Source of the DNA: Anaerosalibacter massiliensis
GTDB lineage: Bacteria > Bacillota > Clostridia > Tissierellales > Sporanaerobacteraceae
Direction: 5' to 3'
NCBI GenBank assembly: GCA_000751555.1
Contig: CCEZ01000049.1
Location: forward strand, 62,001-126,000
Length of the DNA: 64,000 nt
Part shown: positions 51,198 through 60,093 of the stretch, piece after piece
Numbering within the stretch: the first letter of the stretch is position 1
Layout of the letters: each line of letters begins with the position of its first letter
Notes under the pieces: generated by a model
What the model was told of the DNA's origin: nothing
What the model saw: only the letters and a program-made list of their open reading frames with translations
Database searches by the model: none
Made by a program: the position numbers and the translations under genes

Positions 51198-52412
51198 TTA
51201 CTTAAGAATTCTAGCAATAAAATAGTTATTATTATCAATACCTAAGGATGATAACAATTCAACTATCTCTAGGTATTCAATTTCCTTAGTTATAATTGCA
51301 ATATTATCCTTTTTAGATAACAATTCTTTGGAAATATTTTCAATACTTTTATAAATACTATCATTAGGTGATGAAATTCTTAAATAGTATTCATTTTTTA
51401 ATTTCGTATTTAAATTTTTAAGCTTTCTTTTTCCTAGTGGATTTCCCTTTCTATAAGAACCCTTTATAATATCTATTACGTCACCTAAAACTGCATTAGC
51501 TGTTGGAAGCATGCCAGCCCCTAAGCCATAAAAATTTAATTCTCCCACATTATCTCCTCTAAATACTACAGAATTAAAGGCATTATTTACATTAGCAAAA
51601 TAAGAATCTTCTTTTATTATTGTAGGTTGAACCAATGCAGTAAAACCATCTTCTAATTCTTTTACCTCACCAATTAATTTTATTGTGGACTCCTTCTTTT
51701 TAATTTGTTCAATATCAAATGGTATGATTTCACTTATACCTTCTAATAAGATATCATTCTCATTAATTTCTCCTTGAAATGCTAAAGTTCCCAATATTCT
51801 AAGTTTTCTCAAAGTATCATAACCTTTAACATCTGCTGTTGAATCTGCCTCTGCATATCCCATCTCTTGTGCTACTTCCAATACTTCTTCATAATCTAGT
51901 TCTTCATTAAACATTTCAGTTAAAATGTAATTACAAGTTCCATTTAAAATTCCTTCAACCTCTGTAATTTTATTAAGTGCTAACTCCTCCTTGAGAGATT
52001 TTAATATAGGAATACCTCCACCTACGCTGGCTTCATATAAAAATGCTAGATCTTTCTTAGCTGCTAAACTGGATAATTCCTCAAGATATTTTGATACTAC
52101 AGCTTTATTTGCTGTAACAATATTTTTGCCAGATTCTAAAGCAGCCTTAATATATCTATATCCTTGTTCCAAATCTCCAGTTAATTCCACAACTATACTT
52201 ATATCTTCATGATTTAATATTTCATCATAATCATATGTAATTATATTTTCTTCTAATTGTATTTTCCTTTTTTTATTTATATCTTTTACTAAAATTTTTT
52301 TTATTTTAATTTCTTCCCCAGTTAAAAATTTTAATTCTTCCTGTCTTTTTTCTAAAATTTCAACTACACCTGTTCCAACTGTTCCAAGTCCTAATAATCC
52401 AATCCTTATCAT
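51198..52412 (-). CDS. hom: Homoserine dehydrogenase
   Basis: A 404-aa NAD(P)-dependent enzyme. GLLGLGTVGTGVVEIL is the Rossmann loop, TANKAVVSK and GILNGTCNYILTEM line the active site, and the last 75 residues form an ACT-like regulatory domain. It reduces aspartate semialdehyde to homoserine. It lies between aspartokinase (58-bp gap) and thrC (39-bp gap). Confidence 0.95.
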   Translation of the reverse strand: MIRIGLLGLGTVGTGVVEILEKRQEELKFLTGEEIKIKKILVKDINKKRKIQLEENIITYDYDEILNHEDISIVVELTGDLEQGYRYIKAALESGKNIVTANKAVVSKYLEELSSLAAKKDLAFLYEASVGGGIPILKSLKEELALNKITEVEGILNGTCNYILTEMFNEELDYEEVLEVAQEMGYAEADSTADVKGYDTLRKLRILGTLAFQGEINENDILLEGISEIIPFDIEQIKKKESTIKLIGEVKELEDGFTALVQPTIIKEDSYFANVNNAFNSVVFRGDNVGELNFYGLGAGMLPTANAVLGDVIDIIKGSYRKGNPLGKRKLKNLNTKLKNEYYLRISSPNDSIYKSIENISKELLSKKDNIAIITKEIEYLEIVELLSSLGIDNNNYFIARILK

Positions 52413-52470
52413 AAATTAACCTCCTACTACTAAATTAAATTTATTTAACTAATATTATTTCATTTATTAG

Positions 52471-53790
52471 CTAACTTTCAAAAGCTTCATATATAGCTGC
52501 TATAGCCATGTTAAAATCATCATTTTCAACCCCTATAATTATATTTAATTCACTTGAACCTTGAGTGATCATTCGAATATTAACTCCTTTATTGGCTAAA
52601 GCCATAAAAATTTTTCCTGATATTCCTTTAGTCCTTATCATTCCTCTTCCTACTACTGCAATAAGAGCCATATTAGGATAAGGTATTATTGAATCTGGAC
52701 TACAATATATACTTATCTCTTCAATTACCTTTTCAAGTTTAGAATTTAATTGTGTATTTGAAATTATTAATGATACTGAATCTATACTTGAAGGCATGTG
52801 TTCAATTGATATATTATTTGTCTCTAATACAGTTAGCAATTTTCTGTAAAAATCTTTTTTCAAACTCATTAAAGTTTTCTCTATAGAAATCACAGTAAAA
52901 TCTTTTTTACCCGCAATCCCAGTTATAGTTCCAGCATAGCTAATAGGAGACAAATCATCTACAATCATGGTTCCAGGCTCTTCTGGAAAATTTGTATTTT
53001 TAATATTTATAGATATACCTGCCTGTTTTACTGGAAAAATAGCTTCCTCATGAAGTACTGGAGCACCCATGTAAGAAAGTTCTCTAAGTTCCCTATATGT
53101 TATTACTTCAATAGGCTTAGGATTGTTTACTATTTTAGGGTCTGCTATAAGAAATCCTGATACATCCGTCCAATTTTCATAAAGCTTAGAATCTATTGCT
53201 CTAGCTATAATAGCCCCTGTTATATCAGATCCACCTCTAGAAAAAGTATTAATTTCACCATTTTCCCTAGCACCATAAAATCCGGGAATAACTGCTTGTC
53301 TAACATCATTCAATTTAGATTGTATATTTAATTGAGTAGCCTCTGAGTCAAATTGACCACCATTATCAAAAACAATCAAGTCTTTAGCATCTACAAATTC
53401 GAAATTCAAATAATGTGAAAGTATAATTGCATTTAAATATTCTCCTCGACTAGCTACATAATCCTTAGAAGCTCCATTTTTGATTTTTTCCTTTATATCT
53501 AATAAATTCTCATTTATATTAATATCCAAGCCAAGCTCTATACAGATATCTTCAAATCTTCTTTCAATAATCTCATATACCTCATCAAAATTAAGATTAT
53601 GAGAAGCGAGTTGATAGCACATATATAGTAGGTCTGTAATCTTATGATCTTTCTCATCTCGTCTTCCAGGTGCAGAGGGTATTATATACCTTCTTCTAGT
53701 ATCTGATTTTATAATATTCTTTACTTTAGCAAATTGTTTACTATCAGCTAAGGAACTGCCACCAAACTTCGATACAATTACATCTTTCAA
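52471..53790 (-). CDS. Aspartokinase of the threonine operon
   Basis: A 439-aa kinase that phosphorylates aspartate, the first step of the pathway. VSKFGGSSLADSKQF is the N-terminal substrate loop, FSRGGSDITGAIIARA the second site and two ACT domains end the protein (FTVISIEKTLMSL and IAVVGRGMIRTKGI). Start is TTG (53788-53790), 9 nt after AGGAGG. It is under a T-box leader that reads as threonine-specific, so it is probably the threonine-branch isozyme; other isozymes would lie elsewhere. Confidence 0.94.
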   Translation of the reverse strand: MKDVIVSKFGGSSLADSKQFAKVKNIIKSDTRRRYIIPSAPGRRDEKDHKITDLLYMCYQLASHNLNFDEVYEIIERRFEDICIELGLDININENLLDIKEKIKNGASKDYVASRGEYLNAIILSHYLNFEFVDAKDLIVFDNGGQFDSEATQLNIQSKLNDVRQAVIPGFYGARENGEINTFSRGGSDITGAIIARAIDSKLYENWTDVSGFLIADPKIVNNPKPIEVITYRELRELSYMGAPVLHEEAIFPVKQAGISINIKNTNFPEEPGTMIVDDLSPISYAGTITGIAGKKDFTVISIEKTLMSLKKDFYRKLLTVLETNNISIEHMPSSIDSVSLIISNTQLNSKLEKVIEEISIYCSPDSIIPYPNMALIAVVGRGMIRTKGISGKIFMALANKGVNIRMITQGSSELNIIIGVENDDFNMAIAAIYEAFES

Positions 53791-53874
53791 CTTCTACACC
53801 TCCTCATATATTTTTTATTCGGAATAATCTAAAAATACATAAAACTCAAAAATCTTAAGTTCCTTAGAAAATGG

Positions 53875-54095
53875 GTACAAAAAATACTCGCCCAAAAAGG
53901 ACGAGCATTTATATTCTCGCATCCACCCAAATTTCACAGTTTCGCTTTAACGCAGCAAACGCATATCCCTAATAAAATAATTTCCTTCAGGATTGAGCTC
54001 ATAGGTGGTTTTCAATCTAGTGTATCAAAGAAGTCTTTCAGCCGGTGAACTTCTATCTCTTTTGACCTTGCAAGATTTACTCGTCCTATTCATCG
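53875..54095 (-). ncRNA. T-box leader, probably threonine-specific
   Basis: On the minus strand this starts with GATGAATAGGACGAGTAAAT, which holds the AGTA of the specifier-loop S-turn. The opposite side has GAAAACCACC; ACC (Thr) at 54007-54009, followed by a purine, is the likely specifier. The T-box proper is TTTGGGTGGATGCGAG (53916-53931); its UGGA would pair with a tRNA ending UCCA, as in Firmicute tRNA-Thr. A terminator hairpin GCTCGTCC/GGGCGAGT with a T-run follows (53878-53906). Uncharged tRNA-Thr would release the terminator and switch on the operon. The element is clear; the amino acid is inferred. Confidence 0.88.
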
Positions 54096-54104
54096 CTTTT
54101 CAAT

Positions 54105-54133
54105 ATTCTATATTTTATATTTAATTTTGTCAA
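54105..54133 (-). promoter_or_regulatory. Promoter of the threonine operon
   Basis: TTGACA (54128-54133) and TAGAAT (54105-54110) with a 17-bp spacer, just upstream of the T-box leader. Confidence 0.8.
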
Positions 54134-54151
54134 GAGGTAAATAATTTATCT

Positions 54152-55027
54152 TTATTCTAATAATTCATAATTACTATTTATTATTGGCATATTTAAAGTG
54201 TTAAGGACCTTTTCCAATAAAATTCCTTCTCTTCTAGGGTATGTAAAACCAAAGCTTTCTCTAATACCAATATTAATAAATTTTACACTTCTGTCTAATG
54301 CTATAGGTAAACTATCTCCATTAAGTAAACTTCCTATAAAAACACTTGTAAACATATCTCCAGTACCAGGAAAATCTGCTGGAATATACTTACATCCTAT
54401 CTTCCAAAATTTATGGTCATCCCTATCATATGCAAATACATCTATATTATCTGATATGTGAATATTTGGAATAGATGTTATAACTACTATTTTAGGCCCT
54501 ATATTAGATAAATCTACCAACATCTTTTTAACCTTCTCTTCTTCAATATCTTTAGTATATTTCTGACCAAGTAAATAAGTAGCTTCTGTTAAATTGGGAG
54601 TAATTATATCTGCCTTTTTTATTAAATTTTTCATCTTATGAACCATATTCTCATCTATCGTAGAATAAAATTTTCCATCATCTCCCATGACAGGATCTAC
54701 AACCACTATATTTGAATTATTTTTAAATTTTTTTACAAAATCTAAAATTATATCTGCTTGTTCTGGAGAACCTAAAAAGCCGCTATATATACAGTCAAAT
54801 TCTATATTTTCTTTTTTCCAATGATTCATATAGTCTTCCATAGAATCTGTTAAATCTACAAAAGAAAAATCTTTAAATCCCCCAGTATGAGTTGACAAAA
54901 CTGCTGTTGGAAAAGGACATACTTGAATACCCATATATGAAAGTATTGGTATAATTGATGTAAGTGAAGCTCTGCCAAATCCAGATAGATCATGAATGGC
55001 CGCAACTTTTTTTACAGGATTTTTCAT
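54152..55027 (-). CDS. Pyridoxamine/pyridoxine kinase (PfkB/ThiD-like)
   Basis: A 291-aa ribokinase-fold kinase. KKVAAIHDLSGFGRASLTSI opens as in the Firmicute pyridoxamine kinases; VVVDPVMGDDGK and TPNLTEATYL hold the substrate and metal, and PADFPGTGDMFTSVFIGSLL is the anion hole with the catalytic Asp. It makes PLP precursors from vitamers. The frame is open to 55045; the ATG at 55025-55027 after AAAGGAG is chosen. It follows the radical SAM gene by 14 bp and is likely co-transcribed. Confidence 0.88.
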   Translation of the reverse strand: MKNPVKKVAAIHDLSGFGRASLTSIIPILSYMGIQVCPFPTAVLSTHTGGFKDFSFVDLTDSMEDYMNHWKKENIEFDCIYSGFLGSPEQADIILDFVKKFKNNSNIVVVDPVMGDDGKFYSTIDENMVHKMKNLIKKADIITPNLTEATYLLGQKYTKDIEEEKVKKMLVDLSNIGPKIVVITSIPNIHISDNIDVFAYDRDDHKFWKIGCKYIPADFPGTGDMFTSVFIGSLLNGDSLPIALDRSVKFINIGIRESFGFTYPRREGILLEKVLNTLNMPIINSNYELLE

Positions 55028-55041
55028 AGATATTTCTCCTT

Positions 55042-55968
55042 TCATTTCAATCTATATGTATAATAATCTTTGTAATTTATCATTTCTATATTATTATCAT
55101 TGGATAATTCTTTTAAAATTTCTTCTATATTTACTGTCCCTCTTTTATCTAAAAAAGATTTTATTTCAAATTGGTTCATGGGATGTCTTTTTATAATACT
55201 TAAAATTGCTTCATAGTCGTCTTCAACTTCACTATAAAATCCTTCAGATGCTAATTCATCTATGGAAATACCTCCTAATATTGATATAGCTTCTCTGATA
55301 GAATCCTTTAATGGTTGTTCCACAAATTTTTCAGCTGGTGGCCTTACAGGAGAATTGATATATAATCTATGATAATTTATTGTACTTAACAATTTTTTAA
55401 AATTTATAAAAAACTCTTTGTTATCATTAATATCCTTTATAATCATTGTTTCAATCCATAATTGACCACTATATTCTTTAGAAAATATTTTCAATCCTTC
55501 AACTATTTCATCAAATTTTATGCTTCCATATGGTCTATTAATTTTTCTAAACATTTCATCATTGCAAGCATCTAAAGATGGGAGTACTATATCCGCATTT
55601 TTTAAATCTTCTCTTACTGAATCATCAGACATTAAAGCTCCATTTGTTATAACTGCTACAGGCTTGTCCGTAAGAAGTTTTAACTCTTTAATCAAAATAC
55701 CTAATTCAGAATACAATGTAGGTTCTCCCTCTCCTACAATTGTAACTACATCAAAATCAATATTATCTTTCAAATAGAGTTTAAATTCTTCAATTATTTC
55801 ATTACAATTGAAATATTCTTCTCTCTTATTTATCATGCTTCTTGTTCTTCCTAGTTGACAATATATACAAGAATAATTGCAATGTCCTTCGGCTATAGGA
55901 CTTATTCCAATAGAAAGCCCCATTCTCCTTGAAGGAACAGGACCAAAAACATATTTAAAATTTTTCAA
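55042..55968 (-). CDS. Radical SAM protein (COG0731-like)
   Basis: A 308-aa radical SAM enzyme. GHCNYSCIYCQLG holds the CxxxCxxC cluster motif and VGEGEPTLYSELG the GGE-like SAM motif. YVFGPVPSRRMGLSIGISPI at the start is typical of the COG0731 group. The last 60 residues look like a small winged helix (HPMNQFEIKSFLDKRGTVN). GTG at 55977 is in frame but inside the ribosome binding site AGAGGTG; TTG at 55966-55968 is the better start. The substrate is unknown. Confidence 0.85.
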   Translation of the reverse strand: MKNFKYVFGPVPSRRMGLSIGISPIAEGHCNYSCIYCQLGRTRSMINKREEYFNCNEIIEEFKLYLKDNIDFDVVTIVGEGEPTLYSELGILIKELKLLTDKPVAVITNGALMSDDSVREDLKNADIVLPSLDACNDEMFRKINRPYGSIKFDEIVEGLKIFSKEYSGQLWIETMIIKDINDNKEFFINFKKLLSTINYHRLYINSPVRPPAEKFVEQPLKDSIREAISILGGISIDELASEGFYSEVEDDYEAILSIIKRHPMNQFEIKSFLDKRGTVNIEEILKELSNDNNIEMINYKDYYTYRLK

Positions 55969-56045
55969 ATTTATCACCTCTAAAATTTAAAATAGCCGCT
56001 TCCGTTTCTATACCGATACGCTTTTAATTGTACCTTTACATCTAT

Positions 56046-56074
56046 ATTATATAGATACGTTTTTTTGTTGTCAA
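56046..56074 (-). promoter_or_regulatory. Consensus promoter of the radical SAM operon with a palindrome on the -10
   Basis: TTGACA (56069-56074) and TATAAT (56046-56051) with a 17-bp spacer. A perfect 17-bp palindrome ATCTATATTATATAGAT (56040-56056) covers the -10. GATAC words recur at 56015, 56054 and 56079. A repressor site is likely, since a consensus promoter usually needs restraint; the regulator is unknown. Confidence 0.65.
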
Positions 56075-56091
56075 TATTGATACATTTATAT

Positions 56092-56131
56092 AATAAGAAA
56101 GAATCAAGGTTTTCCTTGATTCTTTCTTATT
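56092..56131 (-). terminator. Terminator overlapping the end of the DUF4153 gene
   Basis: Perfect 18-bp stem (56092-56109 with 56114-56131, AATAAGAAAGAATCAAGG and its complement), loop of 4. The DUF4153 stop codon (56127-56129) is in the stem. Confidence 0.82.
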
Positions 56132-57887
56132 TGATTTTAAAAATAACATGGAAATTTATATCATTTATATTTTCAATCGTTTTATTATCATCGCTTTCTA
56201 GTGAAATATAATCAAATATAAACTTAATCTTTACTTTTTCATTTTCATCTTCAAATGTCATATTTTCAATGTTTATTTCACTACTATCGGAACTATTTTT
56301 ATATTTATTGAATACAGCTTCAGCATATTCTTCTATATTTTTTTCATATATTATACTTCCACTATCACATATTTTTAATAGTTTACCATCCATATCATAA
56401 CTAATTTCTTTTGAATCTCCAAATTTGACTGTATCATTTGTTAAACTATTCATATTTATTAAATAATCATAGCCATTTATTTCAATAGGCTTTTTAGATC
56501 CATTAGTAGTAAAATGAAAATATTCTCTTTTACCGTATATTGCATGAGTATAGGAAAATCCAAATATCTTTTCCATATCATCTATTTTAAAATTTTCGGG
56601 AAGATATTTTACATCATTTAAACTATGTTTATCTTTAAAATATGATAAAATCATACTAGTTTCTGTTCTGTTTTTTTCTGATATTTTAGTTTTAGATCTA
56701 ACTATTTTCTCATCAATAAGCATATTATTTCTTATTAATATTTTTTCAAACCTTTTATTTTGACTATATTTGGATATTGAGAAACTACTCAATGGACCAA
56801 ATACTGAATTTAAGGCTATTATTGAAAGAGAAATAGGAATTATAATATTTTTTAATTTCTTTGCAGTTGAAAAATATATCATAATCCCTAAAACCCATAA
56901 TCCTAAGACAAATACAAAATATCTATTCTCAGTTATTCCATATTCTCTTATTCTAATTCCTATAGAAATAAACATCATAATCATTAGCGGAATAATTATT
57001 TTAGGAAACCAAAAAGTAAAAATTTTAGCCAATTTATTCTTGTTTACTAGTGGATAGATAAAAAATATAATTCCAACAGCTATAGTTGAGTACCATAATA
57101 CAAGATGGGATACTAAACCTTCAGGCCAATTTCTAGTTACAAGTATCTTTATAAAATAAGCATATAATATAGCTGTATATATTGTAACTAATGGAATTAT
57201 TATATACAATAATAATATTTTAAGAGCTTTTGGATATTCTGTTTTCGAAAAATCATAGTTATTATAAGGTATTTTTGCTAAAAACATAGATGGCATAAAT
57301 ACTACAAATACAAACAAAGACATATAATAATATATTTTTCCTTCTATATTGATTGAAAAAAGTCTATTTAAAGTAAATATTATAGCAGAAAATCCCAAAT
57401 ATAATACTATTGAATAAATAGCTACAATAAAAAAGCTTCCCAATACTTTTATAATATAATTTTCATAATGTTCTTTATTCCCAACCCATGGTATATATAA
57501 AAAACCTAGATATAAGAAGACATTCAATCCTATATATCTTATTATGCTTATAGTGCTAAAATCTTTCAATAGGTAAAAATAATATAACGCTAAAGCACCT
57601 ATTCCAACAATATATATAAATACTTTATTCAATTTGTTTATTATATTCTTCTTTTCAAATATCAATTTAAAGCAAAGGGACAATGGTATTCCAAGGGCTA
57701 TTATCATATCAATCCGTTGAATAGTTTTTAAAGTTTCTCTACTTAAGTTGGACTGATTTTCATTTGTAATAATGAGCATTATAACGAGAAGTACACACAC
57801 TCCTATAGTTATAGGAAATCTTTTAACACTATTATATATAGATTTCACACTATCATTTACAAGAGTTTTAATTTTTATAACAATCAA
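56127..57887 (-). CDS. DUF4153 membrane protein, start codon uncertain (TTG or ATA)
   Basis: A protein of about 585 aa. About ten membrane segments fill residues 20-375 (YIPWVGNKEHY, NWPEGLVSHLVLWYSTIAVG are DUF4153-like), followed by a soluble region of about 200 residues ending in DINFHVIFKIK. The in-frame TTG at 57885-57887 touches the ribosome binding site GAGAGGAG (57888-57895), too close to be used. ATA at 57876-57878 is 9 nt after AGGAG and would give a start like MKIKTLVND, as in homologues. No ATG or GTG is available before the first membrane helix. The function is unknown. Confidence 0.8.
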   Translation of the reverse strand: MIVIKIKTLVNDSVKSIYNSVKRFPITIGVCVLLVIMLIITNENQSNLSRETLKTIQRIDMIIALGIPLSLCFKLIFEKKNIINKLNKVFIYIVGIGALALYYFYLLKDFSTISIIRYIGLNVFLYLGFLYIPWVGNKEHYENYIIKVLGSFFIVAIYSIVLYLGFSAIIFTLNRLFSINIEGKIYYYMSLFVFVVFMPSMFLAKIPYNNYDFSKTEYPKALKILLLYIIIPLVTIYTAILYAYFIKILVTRNWPEGLVSHLVLWYSTIAVGIIFFIYPLVNKNKLAKIFTFWFPKIIIPLMIMMFISIGIRIREYGITENRYFVFVLGLWVLGIMIYFSTAKKLKNIIIPISLSIIALNSVFGPLSSFSISKYSQNKRFEKILIRNNMLIDEKIVRSKTKISEKNRTETSMILSYFKDKHSLNDVKYLPENFKIDDMEKIFGFSYTHAIYGKREYFHFTTNGSKKPIEINGYDYLINMNSLTNDTVKFGDSKEISYDMDGKLLKICDSGSIIYEKNIEEYAEAVFNKYKNSSDSSEINIENMTFEDENEKVKIKFIFDYISLESDDNKTIENINDINFHVIFKIK

Positions 57888-57970
57888 CTCCTCTCATTTT
57901 AATTTAATGCCTAATTTAGTTTATATTTTAATTGAGATAAGTCAATAATACAAGAAATAAATTTTAAAAT

Positions 57971-58019
57971 AAAAGAACCTATGATAATAGACTTTTTTTT
58001 ATTGTCTATTTCATAGGTT
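57971..58019 (-). terminator. Terminator of the parvulin-type isomerase gene
   Basis: Stem AACCTATGA(T)AATAGAC with GTCTATTTCATAGGTT (57976-57992 with 58004-58019), one bulged base, then TTTTATTTT on the minus strand. A second small palindrome AACCTAATAGGTT is at 58031-58043 and repeats part of the arm. Confidence 0.72.
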
Positions 58020-58056
58020 CCATTTTATAAAACCTAATAGGTTCTTTTATCATCTA

Positions 58057-58806
58057 TTAAAGATTTATTTTTACCTCATATTTATTTTTTAATTCTTCAG
58101 TTTTGTCTAGATATTTTTCTTGTTGTTTCATAGCAACAATCTGTTGTGCAATTTGATCTTTAACCTCACTTAAGGCACTAGTACTTGCTTCTTTTTTATA
58201 TTGAACCTTAATTATATGGTATCCAAATTGAGTCTTAACTGGTTCACTTAATTTATTTTCTTCAATACTAAAAGCTACCTCTTCAAATTCTGGCACCATT
58301 TTCCCTCTACTAAACTCTCCTAAATCTCCACCATTATTTTTTGAAGGACAGTTTGAATATTTCATAGCAGCTTCTTCAAAGGATAAACCATTCTTTATTT
58401 CCTCAATTATCTTTTTAGCTTTGTCTTCTTTATCAACTAGTATATGACTAGCTCTAGCTTTTTCTGGTACTTTAAATTGTTCCTTATTATCATCATAGAA
58501 TTTAGCTACTTCTTCCTCTGTAGCAGATACATTAGATAAAAGTTTATTAACAGCATATTGTTTTAAAACAAATTCTTTAACTTTTTCTAATTCTTTCTTG
58601 AAAGTTTCTTCCTCTTGAAATTTATTTTCAACAGCATCTAAGTACATTAATTCTTGATTCACTAGCTCGTCTACTACTTTTTTCATACCATCTGGTGATT
58701 GAAATTGCATAGCAACTTGTGGTCCCAATCCATTTATAAAAGCTTGTACTTCTTGTTCTGTAATTTCCTTGCCATTTACTGTTGCTAATACTGTGTTTTC
58801 TCCCAT
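58057..58806 (-). CDS. Parvulin-type peptidyl-prolyl isomerase
   Basis: A 249-aa PpiC/SurA-like chaperone. Residues 10-110 are the helical chaperone part; the parvulin domain runs from ARASHILVDKEDKA (about 120) through SKNNGGDLGEFSRGKMVPEF to QFGYHIIKV (about 215). Unlike PrsA it has neither signal peptide nor lipobox, so it should act in the cytosol. ATG start after AAAGGAG. It is monocistronic. Confidence 0.92.
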   Translation of the reverse strand: MGENTVLATVNGKEITEQEVQAFINGLGPQVAMQFQSPDGMKKVVDELVNQELMYLDAVENKFQEEETFKKELEKVKEFVLKQYAVNKLLSNVSATEEEVAKFYDDNKEQFKVPEKARASHILVDKEDKAKKIIEEIKNGLSFEEAAMKYSNCPSKNNGGDLGEFSRGKMVPEFEEVAFSIEENKLSEPVKTQFGYHIIKVQYKKEASTSALSEVKDQIAQQIVAMKQQEKYLDKTEELKNKYEVKINL

Positions 58807-58959
58807 AGTCTAGAATCTCCTTTATTATTTATTTGTGACTAAGTTTTACTGCATATAGAACGTATCATATAGGATTTTCATTGTCAACCGTTATTAAAAT
58901 ACTAGTCTTTTAATGCTATTTAATTATTTTCTTTAATTATTTCAAATATTATACTATCT

Positions 58960-59217
58960 TTATAATAAATAAAATCTTTGCTTCTGTTTTTTTCCAAATT
59001 TATCATATATTCTTCTAGCATTTTTTGTACCCTTTGCAACAGTATAAGTACTATTTGCTACATATCCTACTTTTCCTGATCTTTCAATATATACTTGTAT
59101 CAATTCATCATCATAACTATTTTCATAATCCTTTATAACTTGAACTATTTTCCCCATCTTAAATATACCTATACCATGATAATAATTACCACCAACTATA
59201 ATAATATAATCTGTCAT
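58960..59217 (-). CDS. Stand-alone HIRAN-domain protein
   Basis: An 85-aa protein that is essentially one HIRAN domain: GGNYYHGIGIFKMGKIV, then DDELIQVYIERSGKVGYVAN, STYTVAKGT and RRIYDKFG. In eukaryotic HLTF this domain binds DNA 3' ends; bacterial single-domain versions are of unknown role. ATG start with a weak ribosome binding site. A palindromic motif is about 105 bp upstream. Confidence 0.8.
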   Translation of the reverse strand: MTDYIIIVGGNYYHGIGIFKMGKIVQVIKDYENSYDDELIQVYIERSGKVGYVANSTYTVAKGTKNARRIYDKFGKKQKQRFYLL

Positions 59218-59322
59218 TTTTAAATTTCTACAACTACCCTTTTTTAAAATCTATATAGTTAATTATATTTTTATATTGTAAACTATCTTTACTATATATT
59301 ATATCTGCCTTACTTATTAATC

Positions 59323-59340
59323 TATACCATTTTTGGTATA
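59323..59340. repeat. 18-bp palindromic motif TATACCATTTTTGGTATA
   Basis: 7-bp arms TATACCA/TGGTATA around TTTT, upstream of the HIRAN gene. A near copy with one changed base is at 34104-34121, upstream of the MFS gene. A related arrangement lies in the centre of the palindrome at 28386-28437. Confidence 0.5.
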
Positions 59341-59392
59341 GCATAAAAAAACCTTCTAACTTAAGTTTTAAAAGTAGAAGATTTTTTTATGC
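59341..59392 (-). terminator. Terminator of the cyclophilin gene
   Basis: Arms GCATAAAAAAACCTTCT/AGAAGATTTTTTTATGC (59341-59357 with 59376-59392) with one mismatch and an 18-nt loop, about 27 bp after the cyclophilin stop. Confidence 0.72.
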
Positions 59393-59418
59393 TTATTATT
59401 TGAATTTCACTCTAACCT

Positions 59419-60015
59419 TTAATATTTAACTATATTAATTTTTTCCATTACCACTGGCTCTATTGGTTTATCATTTACATCAGTGTCCACTTTTGCTATT
59501 TTATCTACTATATCCATTCCCTCAAAAACTTGACCAAATACTGTATGCCTTCCATCTAACCAATAAGTTCCCCCTACTTTTTCGTAGGTTTCTATTACAG
59601 AATCAGGATAGCCACTTTCTTCTCCTAATTTCTTCATTTGCTTTATAATATCTTTGTCTACATTGGAGTTTTGAACTATGAAAAATTGACTGCCATTTGT
59701 ATTAGGTCCTCTATTTGCCATAGATAAAGCTCCTTTAAAATTCCTATAGTTCAAATCAAACTCATCCTCAAAGGGATTACCCCATATACTTTCTCCACCT
59801 ATTCCAGTTCCTTCTGGATCTCCACCTTGAATCATAAAATCTTCAATAACCCTATGGAATATAACTCCATCATAATAGCCATTTTTTGCATGAGTCTTAA
59901 AATTTTCTACTGCCTTTGGTGCTACATTAGGAAAAAACTTTACTTTTATAGTCCCATAATTTGTTACTATTTCCCCTATTTCTTCTCCTTCTTTTGGCAA
60001 TTCTGTGATTTGCAT
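59419..60015 (-). CDS. Cyclophilin-type peptidyl-prolyl isomerase
   Basis: A 198-aa cyclophilin. [20 protein letters not shown] carries the catalytic Arg and Phe, followed by [20 protein letters not shown] and [18 protein letters not shown], all as in active enzymes. There is no signal peptide, so it is cytosolic. An insertion of about 20 residues ([20 protein letters not shown]) is seen before the GRHTVFG block, as in several Clostridia. ATG start after AGGGAG. Confidence 0.94.
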   Translation of the reverse strand: MQITELPKEGEEIGEIVTNYGTIKVKFFPNVAPKAVENFKTHAKNGYYDGVIFHRVIEDFMIQGGDPEGTGIGGESIWGNPFEDEFDLNYRNFKGALSMANRGPNTNGSQFFIVQNSNVDKDIIKQMKKLGEESGYPDSVIETYEKVGGTYWLDGRHTVFGQVFEGMDIVDKIAKVDTDVNDKPIEPVVMEKINIVKY

Positions 60016-60093
60016 TTCTTCAACTCCCTATATTATATTTTCATTTAGTTAATAAAAACGTTCAATGCAATTAGATTCCTTTAAAAATAAATA

